From Propionibacteriaceae bacterium (GTDB taxonomy: Bacteria; Actinomycetota; Actinomycetes; Propionibacteriales; Propionibacteriaceae): 64,000 nucleotides of DNA. Of the stretch, positions 31,208-43,145 are shown piece by piece. The stretch lies in assembly GCA_017306015.1 (NCBI GenBank), contig JAFKJK010000008.1, forward strand, positions 186,001 to 250,000, in the 5' to 3' direction. Position numbers and translations under genes: made by a program. Positions within the stretch are counted from its first letter, which is position 1. Each line of letters begins with the position of its first letter. Under the pieces are notes generated by a model. The model was given only the letters and a program-made list of their open reading frames with translations. It made no database searches and had not been told where the DNA came from.

Positions 31208-31224
31208 CCGACCTCGGGGGTCGG
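31208..31224 (+). other. Small hairpin in the S10 operon leader
   Basis: CCGACC (31208-31213) pairs with GGTCGG (31219-31224). It is the clearest fold in the 260-base region before rpsJ; I could not identify a confident promoter there. In E. coli the S10 leader is the target of L4 autoregulation, but no equivalent structure can be claimed here. Confidence 0.3.
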
Positions 31225-31284
31225 AGGGACACCGCTCCGCCGGTTGATGCGCCGGGGGAGAAAGACGAGAAGAAGGACGAACCA

Positions 31285-31596
31285 GTGGCGGGACAGAAGA
31301 TCCGGATCAGACTCCGGGCCTACGACCACGAGGTCATTGACTCCTCGGCGAAGAAGATCGTCGACACCGTGACCCGTACCGGCGCCAAGGTGGCGGGCCC
31401 CGTGCCCCTGCCGACCGAGAAGAACGTGTTCTGCGTGATCCGTTCTCCCCACAAGTACAAGGACAGCCGCGAGCACTTCGAGATGCGCACCCACAAGCGG
31501 CTGATCGACATCCTCGACCCGACCCCGAAGACCGTCGACTCCCTGATGCGGCTCGATCTGCCCGCCGGTGTCGACATCGAGATCAAGCTTCCGTGA
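31285..31596 (+). CDS. rpsJ: 30S ribosomal protein S10
   Basis: S10/NusE, 103 residues: part of the 30S head and of the antitermination complex with NusB. GTG at 31285 follows AGAAGGAC, giving [19 protein letters not shown], the conserved start. [24 protein letters not shown] closes the protein as usual. First gene of the S10 operon. Confidence 0.97.
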   Translation: MAGQKIRIRLRAYDHEVIDSSAKKIVDTVTRTGAKVAGPVPLPTEKNVFCVIRSPHKYKDSREHFEMRTHKRLIDILDPTPKTVDSLMRLDLPAGVDIEIKLP

Positions 31597-31607
31597 GGGC
31601 AGATCAG

Positions 31608-32264
31608 ATGAGCGAACGAAACGTCAAGGGACTGCTGGGCACCAAGCTCGGCATGACCCAGGTGTGGGACGCCGACAACAAGGTCGTCCCGGTCACCGTG
31701 ATCCAGGCCGGACCCTGCGTGGTCACCCAGGTCCGCACGCCGGACGCCGACGGCTACTCCGCCGTCCAGCTCGGCTTCGGTGCGGTCAAGGCCAAGAACG
31801 TCACCAAGCCGGCCGCCGGGCACTTCGAGAGGGCCGGCGTCACCCCGCGCAAGCACCTCGTCGAGCTGCGCACCGGTGATGCCAGCACCTACACCCTCGG
31901 TCAGGAGCTGACCGCCGAGACCTTCGCGGCCGCCGAGATCGTCGACGTGACCGGCGTCACGAAGGGCAAGGGCACCGCGGGCGTGATGAAGCGGCACGGC
32001 TTCGGCGGCCTGCGCGCCAGCCACGGCGTCCACCGCAAGCACCGCTCGCCGGGCTCCATCGGCGCCTGCGCCACCCCGGGCCACGTCTTCAAGGGCACCC
32101 GGATGGCCGGCCGGATGGGTGTCGAGAAGGTGACCGTGCAGAACCTGACCGTCCATGCCGTCGACGCCGAGCGCGGGCTGATCCTGGTGAAGGGCTCCGT
32201 GCCCGGCCCCAAGGGGACGCTGGTCGTGCTCCGCAGCGCAGCCAAGAAGGGAGCTCAGGCATGA
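31608..32264 (+). CDS. rplC: 50S ribosomal protein L3
   Basis: 23S rRNA binding protein near the peptidyl transferase centre, 218 residues. ATG at 31608 is preferred since GAGGG ends eight bases before it, although an in-frame GTG overlaps the rpsJ stop. Landmarks: [30 protein letters not shown] and [15 protein letters not shown]. The stop overlaps the rplD start. Confidence 0.97.
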   Translation: MSERNVKGLLGTKLGMTQVWDADNKVVPVTVIQAGPCVVTQVRTPDADGYSAVQLGFGAVKAKNVTKPAAGHFERAGVTPRKHLVELRTGDASTYTLGQELTAETFAAAEIVDVTGVTKGKGTAGVMKRHGFGGLRASHGVHRKHRSPGSIGACATPGHVFKGTRMAGRMGVEKVTVQNLTVHAVDAERGLILVKGSVPGPKGTLVVLRSAAKKGAQA

Positions 32265-33262
32265 GCGAGACCCGCACCGTCGCCATCGTCGGCAGCACCT
32301 CCGCGAACGCAGAGCTGCCGGCCGAGTACTTCGACGTCCAGACCAATGTCCCGCTGATCCACCAGGTCGTGGTGGCCCAGCAGGCAGCCGCCCGCCAGGG
32401 CACGCATGCCACCAAGACCCGCGGCCAGGTCGCGGGCGGCGGTGCGAAGCCGTGGCGCCAGAAGGGCACCGGTCGCGCCCGCCAGGGCTCGCGCCGCGCC
32501 CCGCAGTGGACCGGCGGTGGCGTCGTCCACGGCCCGCAGCCGCGTGACTACAGCCAGCGGACGCCCAAGAAGATGATCGCCGCCGCCCTGCGCGGAGCGC
32601 TCTCCGACCGGGCCCGGGACGGCCGCGTCCACGTGGTGGCCAGCGTCGTCACCGGCGAGACCCCCTCGACCAGGGCCGCGCTCGCGTCCCTGGCGACGAT
32701 CGGCGGCGCCAAGCTGCTGGTGGTCCTGGACCGCACCGAGGACGTCGCCTGGCTGAGCCTGCGCAATGTCCCGACCGTCCACGCGCTGGCCGTCGACCAG
32801 CTGAACGCCTACGACGTCCTGGTCAGCGACGACGTGGTCTTCACCACCGCTGCCCTGGCCACCTTCACCGGCAGCCCGCTGGTTCCGGTCGACGAGGCCG
32901 TGGTCGAGACCAAGCCGGCCAAGGTAGCCAAGCCCGCCAAGGTCGAGGTCAGCGACGAGATCGTCGAGGAGCCCAAGCCGGTGGCCAGGAAGGCCGCGGT
33001 CAAGAAGGCCGAAGCACCTGCTGCCGAGGCGCCCGCCGCCGACGCGAAGGACTACGGCAAGGACTCCTACCGTGGCAGCGAGCCGCCGGAGGGCTTCGAC
33101 ATCAAGGGCAACGAGGACTCGATGAAGTTCCACACCCCTGATTCGCCCTGGTACGGCCGGACGATCGCCGAGGTCTGGTTCAAGACCGTGAAGGCTGCGG
33201 AGAAGGCCGGCTTCGTCAACGCGGTGCAGCCGAAGACCGAGGACCCGGAGGAGACGAAGTGA
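32261..33262 (+). CDS. rplD: 50S ribosomal protein L4 with C-terminal extension domain
   Basis: 333 residues, against about 205-220 for most L4 proteins. Residues 1-208 are ordinary L4, with the exit-tunnel loop around [20 protein letters not shown] and [14 protein letters not shown] Lys/Ala/Pro/Glu-rich linker follows (about 209-262). A compact C-terminal domain (about 264-326) is marked by [20 protein letters not shown] and GRTIAEVWF. This last pattern recurs as a small C-terminal domain in other actinobacterial proteins; I recall the name sunset domain for it. The ATG overlaps the rplC stop (ATGA). Function of the extension is unknown. Confidence 0.96.
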   Translation: MSETRTVAIVGSTSANAELPAEYFDVQTNVPLIHQVVVAQQAAARQGTHATKTRGQVAGGGAKPWRQKGTGRARQGSRRAPQWTGGGVVHGPQPRDYSQRTPKKMIAAALRGALSDRARDGRVHVVASVVTGETPSTRAALASLATIGGAKLLVVLDRTEDVAWLSLRNVPTVHALAVDQLNAYDVLVSDDVVFTTAALATFTGSPLVPVDEAVVETKPAKVAKPAKVEVSDEIVEEPKPVARKAAVKKAEAPAAEAPAADAKDYGKDSYRGSEPPEGFDIKGNEDSMKFHTPDSPWYGRTIAEVWFKTVKAAEKAGFVNAVQPKTEDPEETK

Positions 33263-33567
33263 ACGACTTCAAGATCCGCGACCACCGCGACATCCTGCTG
33301 GCCCCCGTGGTCAGCGAGAAGGCCTACGGCCTGCTGGACGAGAACAAGTACACGTTCCTGGTCGCACCGGACGCCAACAAGACCGAAATCAAGATCGCGG
33401 TGGAGCAGGTGTTCGGCGTCAAGGTGCTCGCCGTCAACACCAGCAACCGCCAGGGCAAGCGCCGCCGGACCCGGGCCGGCTGGGGCAAGCAGAAGGACAC
33501 CAAGCGCGCCATCGTGAGTGTCGCTGAGGGCCAGCGCATCGACATCTTCTCCGGCGCCGACGTCTAG
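33259..33567 (+). CDS. rplW: 50S ribosomal protein L23
   Basis: Exit-tunnel protein and docking site for trigger factor and SRP, 102 residues. Landmarks: [20 protein letters not shown] and [23 protein letters not shown] at 33259 overlaps the TGA of rplD (GTGA), so translation is coupled to the enlarged L4. Confidence 0.97.
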   Translation: MNDFKIRDHRDILLAPVVSEKAYGLLDENKYTFLVAPDANKTEIKIAVEQVFGVKVLAVNTSNRQGKRRRTRAGWGKQKDTKRAIVSVAEGQRIDIFSGADV

Positions 33568-33594
33568 GCCGGAAAGACAGACGAGGAAGAACTC

Positions 33595-34431
<837 letters not shown>

Positions 34432-34448
34432 TTGGACAGGTGAGGTAA

Positions 34449-34730
34449 ATGCCACGCAGCCTGAAGAAGGGCCCCTTCGTCGACGGCCACCTTGCGAAGA
34501 AGGTGGACGCCGCGAACGCAGCCGGAAGCAAGCAGGTGATCAGGACCTGGTCGCGCCGCTCGATGATCATCCCCGACATGATCGGGTTGACCATCGCGGT
34601 GCACGACGGTCGCAAGCACGTGCCGGTGTTCGTCACCGAGTCGATGATCGGGCACAAGCTGGGCGAGTTCGCCCCCACCCGCACCTACCGCGGGCACGTG
34701 AAGGAAGACAAGAAGGCGCGCCGCCGCTGA
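34449..34730 (+). CDS. rpsS: 30S ribosomal protein S19
   Basis: 30S head protein contacting S13 and the A-site region, 93 residues. Typical start [18 protein letters not shown] and motif [17 protein letters not shown]. Seventeen bases after rplB, with an AGGTGAGG ribosome site. Confidence 0.98.
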   Translation: MPRSLKKGPFVDGHLAKKVDAANAAGSKQVIRTWSRRSMIIPDMIGLTIAVHDGRKHVPVFVTESMIGHKLGEFAPTRTYRGHVKEDKKARRR

Positions 34731-34755
34731 GCGGGGAAGAGGAACGCAACCAATC

Positions 34756-35148
34756 ATGAGCAACAACGAGCGACCGAGCCGTCGCGCAGCCCTGCTCGGC
34801 GATCGGCCCGGCTCTTACGCGATCGCCCGCCACGTCCGGATGAGCCCGATGAAGGTGCGCCGGGTCATCGACCTGGTCCGGGGCCTGGACGTGACCGACG
34901 CGCTGAACGTGCTGAAGTTCGCCCCGCAGGCGGCTTCCGAGCCGGTCTACAAGGTGGTCGCCAGCGCGACCGCGAACGCTGAGAACACCGAGGGACTGAG
35001 GGCCGAGCAGCTCTTCGTCTCCCAGGCGTTCGTCGACGAGGGCATGACGCTGCGGCGGATCCGTCCGCGGGCGAAGGGATCGGCCAGCCGCATCCTGAAG
35101 CGGGCCAGCCACATCACCGTCGTCGTCGAGCCGAAGCAAGGAGCCTGA
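34756..35148 (+). CDS. rplV: 50S ribosomal protein L22
   Basis: Lines the exit tunnel beside L4 through its extended beta-hairpin ([20 protein letters not shown]); changes there affect macrolide action in other bacteria, and none stands out. 130 residues. The N-terminal 20 residues before [19 protein letters not shown] are a common actinobacterial extension. GGGGAAGAGG precedes the ATG. Confidence 0.97.
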   Translation: MSNNERPSRRAALLGDRPGSYAIARHVRMSPMKVRRVIDLVRGLDVTDALNVLKFAPQAASEPVYKVVASATANAENTEGLRAEQLFVSQAFVDEGMTLRRIRPRAKGSASRILKRASHITVVVEPKQGA

Positions 35149-35150
35149 GC

Positions 35151-35981
<831 letters not shown>

Positions 35982-35983
35982 TC

Positions 35984-36403
35984 ATGTTGATTCCCCGGCG
36001 CGTCAAGCACCGCAAGCAGCACCACCCGAAGCGGTCGGGCATGGCCAAGGGCGGCACCAAGCTCGCCTTCGGCGACTACGGCATCCAGGCACTGGAGTCC
36101 TCGTACCTGACCAACCGGCAGATCGAGAGCGCCCGTATCGCCATGACCCGTCACATCAAGCGTGGCGGCAAGGTGTGGATCAACGTCTACCCGGACCGCC
36201 CGATGACGAAGCACCCCGCCGAGTCCCGGATGGGCTCCGGCAAGGGTTCGCCGGAGTGGTGGATCGCCAATGTCAAGCCCGGACGGGTGTTGTTCGAACT
36301 GTCCGGGGTGGATGAGTCGGTGGCCCGCGAGGCCATGCGCCTGGCCATCCACAAGCTGCCGTTCAAGGCTCGCTTCATCAAGCGGGAAGTGGGTGAGATC
36401 TGA
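35984..36403 (+). CDS. rplP: 50S ribosomal protein L16
   Basis: A-site tRNA contact protein of the large subunit, 139 residues. Typical start [20 protein letters not shown] and the conserved [20 protein letters not shown] region that carries the hydroxylated arginine in some species. The TGA shares its A with the ATG of rpmC. Confidence 0.98.
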   Translation: MLIPRRVKHRKQHHPKRSGMAKGGTKLAFGDYGIQALESSYLTNRQIESARIAMTRHIKRGGKVWINVYPDRPMTKHPAESRMGSGKGSPEWWIANVKPGRVLFELSGVDESVAREAMRLAIHKLPFKARFIKREVGEI

Positions 36404-36636
36404 TGGCCAAGACTGCCACGGCCGCGGAGCTGCGGGGGATGACCCGCACCGAGCTCAACGCCAAGGTGACCGAACTGAAGGAAGAGCTGTTCGGGCTGCG
36501 GTTCGCCGCTGCCACCGGCCAGCTGGAGTCCCACGGGCGGTTGCGCGAGGCCCGCAAGGACATCGCGCGGATCTACACAGTGCTGCAGGAGCGCAACCTC
36601 GGCATCGAGCCCGATCCGGATGAGGAGCAAGACTGA
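36403..36636 (+). CDS. rpmC: 50S ribosomal protein L29
   Basis: Small two-helix protein at the tunnel exit, 77 residues. Core motif [20 protein letters not shown], then [19 protein letters not shown]. The acidic C-terminal tail ending DPDEEQD is longer than in E. coli L29. Start and stop codons overlap both neighbours by one base (TGATG). Confidence 0.97.
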   Translation: MAKTATAAELRGMTRTELNAKVTELKEELFGLRFAAATGQLESHGRLREARKDIARIYTVLQERNLGIEPDPDEEQD

Positions 36637-36908
36637 TGAGCGAGCAGGAGACGACCGTTCGCGGCGCCCGCAAGGTCCGCGAGGGCGTCGTGGTGTCCGA
36701 CAAGATGGACAAGACCGTCGTGGTCGCCGTGGAGGAGCGGGTCAAGCACCCGCTGTACGGCAAGGTCATGACGAAGTCCGAACGGCTCAAGGCCCACGAC
36801 GAGGCCAACGAGGCCGGCGTCGGTGACCGCGTCCGGGTGATGGAGACCCGCCCGACCAGCGCCACCAAGCGCTGGCGGCTGGTCGAGATCCTCGAAAAGG
36901 CGAAGTGA
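36636..36908 (+). CDS. rpsQ: 30S ribosomal protein S17
   Basis: Primary 16S rRNA binding protein, 90 residues, OB fold. Landmarks: [19 protein letters not shown] and [19 protein letters not shown]. Overlaps rpmC by one base. Confidence 0.98.
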   Translation: MSEQETTVRGARKVREGVVVSDKMDKTVVVAVEERVKHPLYGKVMTKSERLKAHDEANEAGVGDRVRVMETRPTSATKRWRLVEILEKAK

Positions 36909-36924
36909 GCAGGGGAGAGGACAG

Positions 36925-37293
36925 ATGATCCAGCAGGAGACGCGACTCAAGGTCGCCGACAACACCGGTGCGAAGGAACTCCTCTGCATCCGCGTGCTGG
37001 GCGGCTCCAAGCGTCGCTACGCAGGCCTGGGCGACCGGATCGTCGCCACGGTCAAGGACGCCATCCCCGGCGGCAACGTGAAGAAGGGCGAGGTCGTCAA
37101 GGCGGTCATCGTCCGTACCGTGAAGGAGACCCGTCGTCCGGACGGCTCCTACATCAAGTTCGACGAGAACGCCGCCGTGATCCTGAAGAACGACGGGGAG
37201 CCCCGTGGCACCCGCATCTTCGGTCCGGTCGGACGGGAACTGCGCGAGAAGAAGTACATGCGAATCATCTCGCTCGCGCCGGAGGTGCTGTGA
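36925..37293 (+). CDS. rplN: 50S ribosomal protein L14
   Basis: Subunit-interface protein of 122 residues, the invariant family length. Begins [20 protein letters not shown] and keeps the [20 protein letters not shown] segment. First gene of the spc part of the cluster; GGGGAGAGG precedes the ATG. Confidence 0.98.
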   Translation: MIQQETRLKVADNTGAKELLCIRVLGGSKRRYAGLGDRIVATVKDAIPGGNVKKGEVVKAVIVRTVKETRRPDGSYIKFDENAAVILKNDGEPRGTRIFGPVGRELREKKYMRIISLAPEVL

Positions 37294-37294
37294 C

Positions 37295-37672
37295 ATGGCG
37301 AATTCGCTCCATGTGAAGAAGGGTGACCGGGTCAAGGTCATCGCCGGCAAGGACAAGGGCCGGATCGGCGAGATCATCGCCGTCTACCCGAGCCAGGGCC
37401 GGGTGCTGGTTCAGGGCGTGAACGTCGTGAAGAAGCACAAGAAGGAGACCCAGAACAACTCCACCCGGCAGAACAACGCCGCCGGGATCATCTCCACCGA
37501 GGCCCCGATCGACGTGTCCAACGTCCAGCTGGTGGTCAAGGTGGACGGCAAGGAGGTGCCGACGCGGGTGGGTTACGAGCGCAAGACCGTGACCAAGACC
37601 CGTCCGGACGGCACCACCTACGAAGCTGAACGCAGCGTGCGGATCGCGCGCAAGACCGGGAAGGAGATCTGA
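37295..37672 (+). CDS. rplX: 50S ribosomal protein L24
   Basis: Assembly-initiating 23S rRNA protein with a KOW motif ([20 protein letters not shown]), 125 residues. The ATG at 37295 follows GGAGGTG inside the end of rplN, one base after its stop. The stop overlaps the rplE start (TGATG). Confidence 0.97.
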   Translation: MANSLHVKKGDRVKVIAGKDKGRIGEIIAVYPSQGRVLVQGVNVVKKHKKETQNNSTRQNNAAGIISTEAPIDVSNVQLVVKVDGKEVPTRVGYERKTVTKTRPDGTTYEAERSVRIARKTGKEI

Positions 37673-38307
37673 TGGCCGCCACCGAGACCGCGACCAGGAC
37701 CCTGCCGCGGCTGAAGGAGAAGTACCGCAGCGAGATCGCGCCCGCACTCCACCAGGAGTTCGGCTACGACAACGTGATGCAGATCCCCGGCCTGACCAAG
37801 ATCGTCGTCAACATGGGCGTCGGCGAGGCCGCCAGGGACTCCAAGGTCATCGACGCGGCCGTCCGCGACCTGACCGCGATCACCGGCCAGAAGCCGACGA
37901 TCACGAAGGCCCGCAAGTCGATCGCGCAGTTCAAGCTGCGCGAGGGCATGCCGATCGGCTGCCACGTGACCCTGCGCGGGGACCGGATGTGGGAGTTCGC
38001 CGACCGGCTGCTGACCCTGGCCCTGCCCCGGATCCGCGACTTCCGCGGCCTGTCCGGCCGGCAGTTCGACGGGTTGGGGAACTACACCTTCGGCCTGACC
38101 GAGCAGGTGATGTTCCACGAGATCGACCAGGACAAGATCGACAAGCCGCGCGGCATGGACATCACGTTCGTGACCACCGCCACCACCGACGACGAGGGAC
38201 GGGCCCTGCTGAAGGCGCTCGGGTTCCCGTTCAAGGCGCCGGCGGACGAGGTCGCGAAGGTCGTCAAGAAGAAGGGCCCGGCGTTCACGGGCAAGAGGAA
38301 GAGGTGA
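37672..38307 (+). CDS. rplE: 50S ribosomal protein L5
   Basis: 5S rRNA binding protein of the central protuberance, 211 residues. Landmarks: [40 protein letters not shown] and [19 protein letters not shown]-terminal tail of about 25 residues, rich in Lys, goes beyond the E. coli protein and ends [13 protein letters not shown]. Confidence 0.98.
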   Translation: MAATETATRTLPRLKEKYRSEIAPALHQEFGYDNVMQIPGLTKIVVNMGVGEAARDSKVIDAAVRDLTAITGQKPTITKARKSIAQFKLREGMPIGCHVTLRGDRMWEFADRLLTLALPRIRDFRGLSGRQFDGLGNYTFGLTEQVMFHEIDQDKIDKPRGMDITFVTTATTDDEGRALLKALGFPFKAPADEVAKVVKKKGPAFTGKRKR

Positions 38308-38312
38308 ACTGA

Positions 38313-38498
38313 ATGGCCAAGACCGCTCTGAAGGTGAAGCAGGCCCGCAAGCCGAAGTTCGCCGTCCGCGCCTACACCCGCTGCAGCCGCTGCGGCCGGC
38401 CCAAGGCCGTGTTCCGCAAGTTCGGCCTGTGCCGGATCTGCGTCCGCGACCTCGCCCACGCCGGCGAGCTGCCCGGCGTGATCAAGTCCTCCTGGTGA
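38313..38498 (+). CDS. rpsN: 30S ribosomal protein S14, zinc-binding type Z
   Basis: 61 residues with two CXXC pairs ([20 protein letters not shown]) that bind zinc, so this is the short zinc form (uS14-Z) rather than the long zinc-free paralogue used in zinc shortage. Five bases after rplE. Confidence 0.98.
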   Translation: MAKTALKVKQARKPKFAVRAYTRCSRCGRPKAVFRKFGLCRICVRDLAHAGELPGVIKSSW

Positions 38499-38577
38499 AC
38501 CTGACCAGGACCAACCACAACCCGCTGAAGGTCCGCGCCGCTGGTGCGGAAACCATGGCGAGAAAGAGTCATCAACC

Positions 38578-38985
38578 ATGACCATGACCGACCCGATCGC
38601 GGACATGCTCACCCGGCTGCGGAACGCCAACCAGGCGTACCACGAGACGACTAGCATGCCGCACAGCAAGATCAAGGTGGGGATCGCCGAGATCCTCACC
38701 GCCCAGGGCTACATCGCCGGCTTCGATGTCCTCGAGCCGGGCGCCGGCGAGGTGGGCAAGACCCTGAAGCTCACCCTGAAGTACGGCGGCAACCGGGAAC
38801 GCTCCATCGCGGGCGTCCGGCGCATCTCCAAGCCCGGCCTGCGGGTGTACGCCAAGTCGACGGCCCTGCCGAAGGTGCTCGGCGGCATGGGGATTGCGAT
38901 CATTTCCACCTCCCAAGGTCTGCTGACCGACAAAGAGGCCAATGCCCGAAGCGTCGGCGGCGAAGTGCTCGCCTACGTCTGGTGA
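38578..38985 (+). CDS. rpsH: 30S ribosomal protein S8
   Basis: Central-domain 16S rRNA protein, 135 residues; in E. coli it represses the spc operon. Start region [20 protein letters not shown] contains two in-frame ATG (38578 and 38584); either may be used. The C-terminal [20 protein letters not shown] motif is complete. The 79-base gap before it is the longest in the spc cluster. Confidence 0.98.
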   Translation: MTMTDPIADMLTRLRNANQAYHETTSMPHSKIKVGIAEILTAQGYIAGFDVLEPGAGEVGKTLKLTLKYGGNRERSIAGVRRISKPGLRVYAKSTALPKVLGGMGIAIISTSQGLLTDKEANARSVGGEVLAYVW

Positions 38986-39003
38986 GCGGGAGGAACTGGA
39001 CAG

Positions 39004-39546
39004 ATGTCAAGAATCGGTAGGCTTCCGATCGCCATCCCGGCCGGGGTGGACATCGCCCTGGAGGGCCAGAAGGTCTCGGTGAAGGGCCCGAAGGGCAGCC
39101 TGGAGCATGTCGTCCCCGAACCCATCCGGGTGGGACGCAACGACTCCGGCGAACTCGAGGTCACCCGTCCCAATGACGAGCGCACCAGCCGGTCGCTGCA
39201 CGGCCTGACCCGCACCCTGGTGGCCAATATGGTCACCGGCGTCACCGACGGCTACGAGAAGAAGCTGGAGATCGTCGGCGTCGGCTACCGCGTCACGCTG
39301 AAGAGCCCGCAGCAGCTGGAGTTCAACCTCGGCTTCTCGCATCCGGTGGTGGTGAACGCCCCGGAGGGGATCAGCTTCACCGTCGAGTCGAACACCAGGT
39401 TCACGGTGCTCGGCATCGACAAGCAGGCGGTCGGCGAGGTCGCGGCGAACATCCGCAAGATCCGCAAGCCCGAGCCGTACAAGGGCAAGGGCGTGCGCTA
39501 CGCCGGCGAACGGGTTCGCCGCAAGGTTGGAAAGGCTGGTAAGTGA
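39004..39546 (+). CDS. rplF: 50S ribosomal protein L6
   Basis: Large-subunit protein near the factor-binding site, 180 residues. Begins [17 protein letters not shown] and ends with the RNA-binding [19 protein letters not shown]. The stop overlaps the rplR start. Confidence 0.98.
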   Translation: MSRIGRLPIAIPAGVDIALEGQKVSVKGPKGSLEHVVPEPIRVGRNDSGELEVTRPNDERTSRSLHGLTRTLVANMVTGVTDGYEKKLEIVGVGYRVTLKSPQQLEFNLGFSHPVVVNAPEGISFTVESNTRFTVLGIDKQAVGEVAANIRKIRKPEPYKGKGVRYAGERVRRKVGKAGK

Positions 39547-39923
39547 TGGCTTCCTCGCTGAGTGTCCACAAGGGCATGGCGGACAAGGCTGCGGCGCGGC
39601 TGCGTCGGCAGAGCAGGGGTCGCAAGAAGATCTCCGGGGACGCGGCCCGGCCGCGCCTGGTGGTGTTCCGCTCCAGCCGGCACATCGCCGCGCAGGTGAT
39701 CGACGACGTGGCCGGGGTCACCCTGGCCGCTGCGTCCTCGCTCGAACTCCGCAAGGCCTCCGGCGACAAGTCGGCCAAGGCCAAGGAGGTCGGCAAGCTG
39801 GTCGCCGAGCGCGCGAAGCAGGCCGGGGTCGAGACGGTCGTCTTCGACCGCGCGGGCAACAAGTACCACGGACGGATCGCCGCGCTGGCCGACAGCGCTC
39901 GCGAGTCCGGTCTCGGATTCTGA
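39546..39923 (+). CDS. rplR: 50S ribosomal protein L18
   Basis: 5S rRNA binding protein, 125 residues. ATG at 39546 shares its A with the rplF stop; a GTG at 39543 adds one residue and cannot be excluded. Landmarks: [20 protein letters not shown] and [20 protein letters not shown]. Confidence 0.97.
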   Translation: MASSLSVHKGMADKAAARLRRQSRGRKKISGDAARPRLVVFRSSRHIAAQVIDDVAGVTLAAASSLELRKASGDKSAKAKEVGKLVAERAKQAGVETVVFDRAGNKYHGRIAALADSARESGLGF

Positions 39924-39945
39924 CGGATCGAAAGGTAACCAGACG

Positions 39946-40569
39946 ATGAATGGAACCCAGCGCCGCGGTGGCGGTGCAGGTACCGGCGAACAGCAGCGTC
40001 GCGGCGGCCGGGACGACCGTCGTGGCCGCGATGCGGCTGCCGACAAGGAAAAGAGCAACTACCTCGAGCGGGTCGTGGCGATCAACCGGGTGGCCAAGGT
40101 CCACCAGGGCGGTCGGCGGTTCAGCTTCACCGCGCTCGTCGTCGTCGGCGACGGTGACGGCACCGTCGGTGTCGGCTACGGCAAGGCCAAGGAAGTTCCC
40201 GCGGCGATCGCCAAGGGTGTCGAGGACGCCAAGAAGCACTTCTTCCGCGTCCCGCGCATCCAGGGCACCATCCCGCACCCCGTCCAGGGGGAGAAGGCTG
40301 CCGGTGTCGTCATGCTGCGTCCGGCTTCCCCGGGTACCGGCGTGATCGCCGGCGGGTCGGCGCGGGCGGTGCTGGAGTGCGCCGGCGTCCACGACGTCCT
40401 GGCCAAGTCGCTGGGCTCGGACAACGCCATCAACGTGGTGCACGCCACGGTCGAGGCGCTGAAGAGCCTGGAGGAGCCGGAGGCGGTGGCCAAGCGCCGC
40501 GGCCTGCCGGTGGCGGACGTCACGCCCGCCGCGATCCTGCGCGCCCGCCAGGAAGGGGCGCACGCATGA
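39946..40569 (+). CDS. rpsE: 30S ribosomal protein S5
   Basis: Accuracy and mRNA-helicase protein of the 30S body, 207 residues. A Gly/Arg-rich N-terminal extension (about 35 residues) precedes the S5 domain. The spectinomycin loop region [20 protein letters not shown] shows no obvious resistance change. The end overlaps rpmD (ATGA). Confidence 0.98.
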   Translation: MNGTQRRGGGAGTGEQQRRGGRDDRRGRDAAADKEKSNYLERVVAINRVAKVHQGGRRFSFTALVVVGDGDGTVGVGYGKAKEVPAAIAKGVEDAKKHFFRVPRIQGTIPHPVQGEKAAGVVMLRPASPGTGVIAGGSARAVLECAGVHDVLAKSLGSDNAINVVHATVEALKSLEEPEAVAKRRGLPVADVTPAAILRARQEGAHA

Positions 40570-40748
40570 GCCGGCTCAAGGTGACCCAGATCAAGTCTGG
40601 GATCAGTGGCAAGCAGAACCAGCGCGACACGCTCCGGAGCCTCGGGCTGAAGCGCATCGGCGACGTCGTGGTGATCGAGGACCGGCCCGAACTGGTGGGC
40701 ATGGTCAAGGCGATCCCGCACCTCGTCGCCGTCGAGGAGGTTGAGTGA
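40566..40748 (+). CDS. rpmD: 50S ribosomal protein L30
   Basis: 60 residues, typical bacterial length. Core [20 protein letters not shown] and [23 protein letters not shown] at 40566 overlaps the rpsE stop by four bases, and rplO starts one base after its own stop. Confidence 0.97.
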   Translation: MSRLKVTQIKSGISGKQNQRDTLRSLGLKRIGDVVVIEDRPELVGMVKAIPHLVAVEEVE

Positions 40749-40749
40749 C

Positions 40750-41190
40750 ATGGCATTGAAGGTTCATCACCTGCGACCGGCCCCCGGCGCCAAGACCGCC
40801 AAGACCCGGGTGGGTCGCGGCGAGGGCTCCAAGGGCAAGACCGCAGGGCGCGGTACCAAGGGCACCGGTGCACGGAAGAACACCCCGGAGAACTTCGAGG
40901 GTGGGCAGATGCCGCTGCACATGAGGCTGCCGAAGCTGCGCGGCTTCACCAACCCGTTCCGGGTGGAGTACCAGGTGGTCAACGTGGCCAGGATCGGGGC
41001 GCTGTTCCCGGACGGCGGCGAGATCACACCGGCCGACCTGGTGGCGGCGGGCGCCGTCCGCGACGGTGCTCCGGTCAAGGTCCTCGGAAACGGTGAGATC
41101 GGCGTCGCGGTGACGGTGAGCGCGCACGCGTTCTCGGCATCCGCCAAGGCGAAGATCGAGGCTGCCGGCGGCAGCGTCACCGAGCTGTAG
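40750..41190 (+). CDS. rplO: 50S ribosomal protein L15
   Basis: Assembly protein of 146 residues. The Gly-rich N-terminal tail [20 protein letters not shown] reaches into 23S rRNA. ATG at 40750 is chosen over an upstream TTG at 40741 because [20 protein letters not shown] is the conserved actinobacterial start. Confidence 0.97.
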   Translation: MALKVHHLRPAPGAKTAKTRVGRGEGSKGKTAGRGTKGTGARKNTPENFEGGQMPLHMRLPKLRGFTNPFRVEYQVVNVARIGALFPDGGEITPADLVAAGAVRDGAPVKVLGNGEIGVAVTVSAHAFSASAKAKIEAAGGSVTEL

Positions 41191-41241
41191 CCTCTGCGTA
41201 CCATCAGGTTGCACGGACACCGTTAGGAGTTGGGTTCGGAC

Positions 41242-42576
41242 ATGCTTTCCGCCTTCGGCAACGCGCTGCGGACGCCCGACCTGCGCAAGAAGATCCTGTT
41301 CACGCTGCTGATCCTGGCGATCTTCCGGCTCGGCTCTACCATCCCGACCCCGAACGTCAACATGCAGGCCGTGAACGAGTGCCGTGCCATCGCGACGTCG
41401 GGGGACTCGGCGGGGCTGTACTCGATGATCCAGCTGTTCTCCGGCGGTGCGCTGCTGCAGCTGGCGATCTTCGCGCTCGGCATCATGCCGTACATCACGG
41501 CGAGCATCATCCTGCAGCTGCTGACGGTGGTGATCCCGCGGCTGGAGGCGCTGAAGAAGGAGGGCGCCTCCGGCACGGCGAAGATCACCCAGTACACCCG
41601 CTACCTGACGATCGTGCTGGCGATCCTGAACTCGACGGCGTTCGTGACGCTGGCCGTGAATGGTCAGCTGTTCCAGGGCTGCACCCAGCAACTCGTGTAC
41701 GACAAGGGCGTCTTTGCGATCATCACGATGATCCTGACGATGACCGCGGGCACCGGCGTGATCATGTGGCTGGGCGAGCTGATCACCGACCGGGGTGTCG
41801 GCAACGGCATGTCGGTGATGATCTTCACCCAGATCGCGGCGCAGTTCCCGGCCTCGATGTGGGCGATCGCGATGTCCCGCGGCACCGACGCCAACAACCC
41901 GAGCCTGCCCAGCGCGCAGGGCTGGCTGGTGTTCATCGCCACCATCGCCATCGGCCTGCTGGTGATGCTCGGCGTGGTGTACATGGAGCAGGCGCAGCGG
42001 CGCATCCCCGTCCAGTACGCCAAGCGGATGGTCGGCCGGAAGCTGCTCGGCGGCAGCACCACCTACATCCCGATCAAGGTCAACCAGGCCGGCGTCATCC
42101 CGGTGATCTTCGCGTCCTCGATGCTGTACCTGCCGGTGCTGTACGCGCAGTTCCAGCCGAACAACGACATCTCGGCGTGGATCTCGACCTACCTGGTCAG
42201 TGGCCGGTGGGTGTACGAGATCGTGTTCTTCGCGATGATCATCTTCTTCGCCTACTTCTACGTGTCGATCACCTTCGACCCGGTCGAGGTCAGCGACAAC
42301 ATGAAGAAGTACGGCGGCTTCATCCCGGGCCTGCGTGCCGGCGGCCCCACAGAGCGCTACCTGGGCTTCGTGCTGAGCCGGCTGACCGCTGCCGGCTCGC
42401 TCTACCTGGGCATCATCTCCCTGATCCCGGCCCTGGCGTTCGTGATGTTCAACACCCAGAACAAGTTCCCGTTCGGCGGCACGTCGATCCTGATCATCGT
42501 CGGGGTCGGCCTGGACACGGTGAAGCAGATCCAGAGCCAGCTACAACAACGCAACTATGAAGGATTCCTCAGGTGA
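41242..42576 (+). CDS. secY: Protein translocase subunit SecY
   Basis: Channel of the Sec translocon, 444 residues, ten membrane segments. ATG at 41242 gives [20 protein letters not shown], the usual start; AGGAG is 12 bases upstream. The plug and the cytoplasmic loop [20 protein letters not shown] are conserved. Its stop overlaps adk (GTGA). It would export the two surface proteins encoded at 9471 and 13362. Confidence 0.98.
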   Translation: MLSAFGNALRTPDLRKKILFTLLILAIFRLGSTIPTPNVNMQAVNECRAIATSGDSAGLYSMIQLFSGGALLQLAIFALGIMPYITASIILQLLTVVIPRLEALKKEGASGTAKITQYTRYLTIVLAILNSTAFVTLAVNGQLFQGCTQQLVYDKGVFAIITMILTMTAGTGVIMWLGELITDRGVGNGMSVMIFTQIAAQFPASMWAIAMSRGTDANNPSLPSAQGWLVFIATIAIGLLVMLGVVYMEQAQRRIPVQYAKRMVGRKLLGGSTTYIPIKVNQAGVIPVIFASSMLYLPVLYAQFQPNNDISAWISTYLVSGRWVYEIVFFAMIIFFAYFYVSITFDPVEVSDNMKKYGGFIPGLRAGGPTERYLGFVLSRLTAAGSLYLGIISLIPALAFVMFNTQNKFPFGGTSILIIVGVGLDTVKQIQSQLQQRNYEGFLR

Positions 42577-43145
42577 GACTGCTCATCATGGGCCCCCCCG
42601 GAGTGGGGAAGGGCACCCAGGCCGTCGGCATCGCGGCGCACTACCAGATTCCGGCGATCTCGACCGGCGACATCTTCCGCGCCAACGTGAAGAACGCCAC
42701 CGAGCTGGGCAAGGAGGTCTCGCGGATCATGGCCGAAGGCGGCTACGTCCCGGACGAGATCACCAACGCGATCGTCGCCGACCGGCTGACCGAGGCGGAT
42801 GCGGCGAACGGCTGGCTGCTCGACGGCTACCCGCGGACCTCCGGCCAGGTGGACGCGCTCGACGCTGAGCTGGCGAAGACCGGGCAGGCGATCGACGCCG
42901 TCGTCTCGCTCGTCGCGGACACCGACGTGCTGGTGGACCGGCTGCTGAAGCGGGCCGAGCTCGAGGGTCGCGCCGACGACAACGCCGACACGATCCGCCG
43001 CCGGATGGAGGTCTACACCGAGGCCACCGATCCGCTGCTCGCCACCTACCGCGATCGGGGTCTCCTGGTCGAGGTGGACGGCATCGGCACCATCGAAGAG
43101 GTCTCGGCGCGGATCACGTCCGCGCTGGACGCGAAGCTGGGCTGA
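42573..43145 (+). CDS. adk: Adenylate kinase
   Basis: Converts AMP and ATP to two ADP; 190 residues. P-loop [14 protein letters not shown]-binding [11 protein letters not shown] and [14 protein letters not shown]. It has the short LID typical of actinobacteria (no zinc-binding insertion), which explains the length below 214. GTG overlaps the secY stop. Confidence 0.97.
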   Translation: MRLLIMGPPGVGKGTQAVGIAAHYQIPAISTGDIFRANVKNATELGKEVSRIMAEGGYVPDEITNAIVADRLTEADAANGWLLDGYPRTSGQVDALDAELAKTGQAIDAVVSLVADTDVLVDRLLKRAELEGRADDNADTIRRRMEVYTEATDPLLATYRDRGLLVEVDGIGTIEEVSARITSALDAKLG

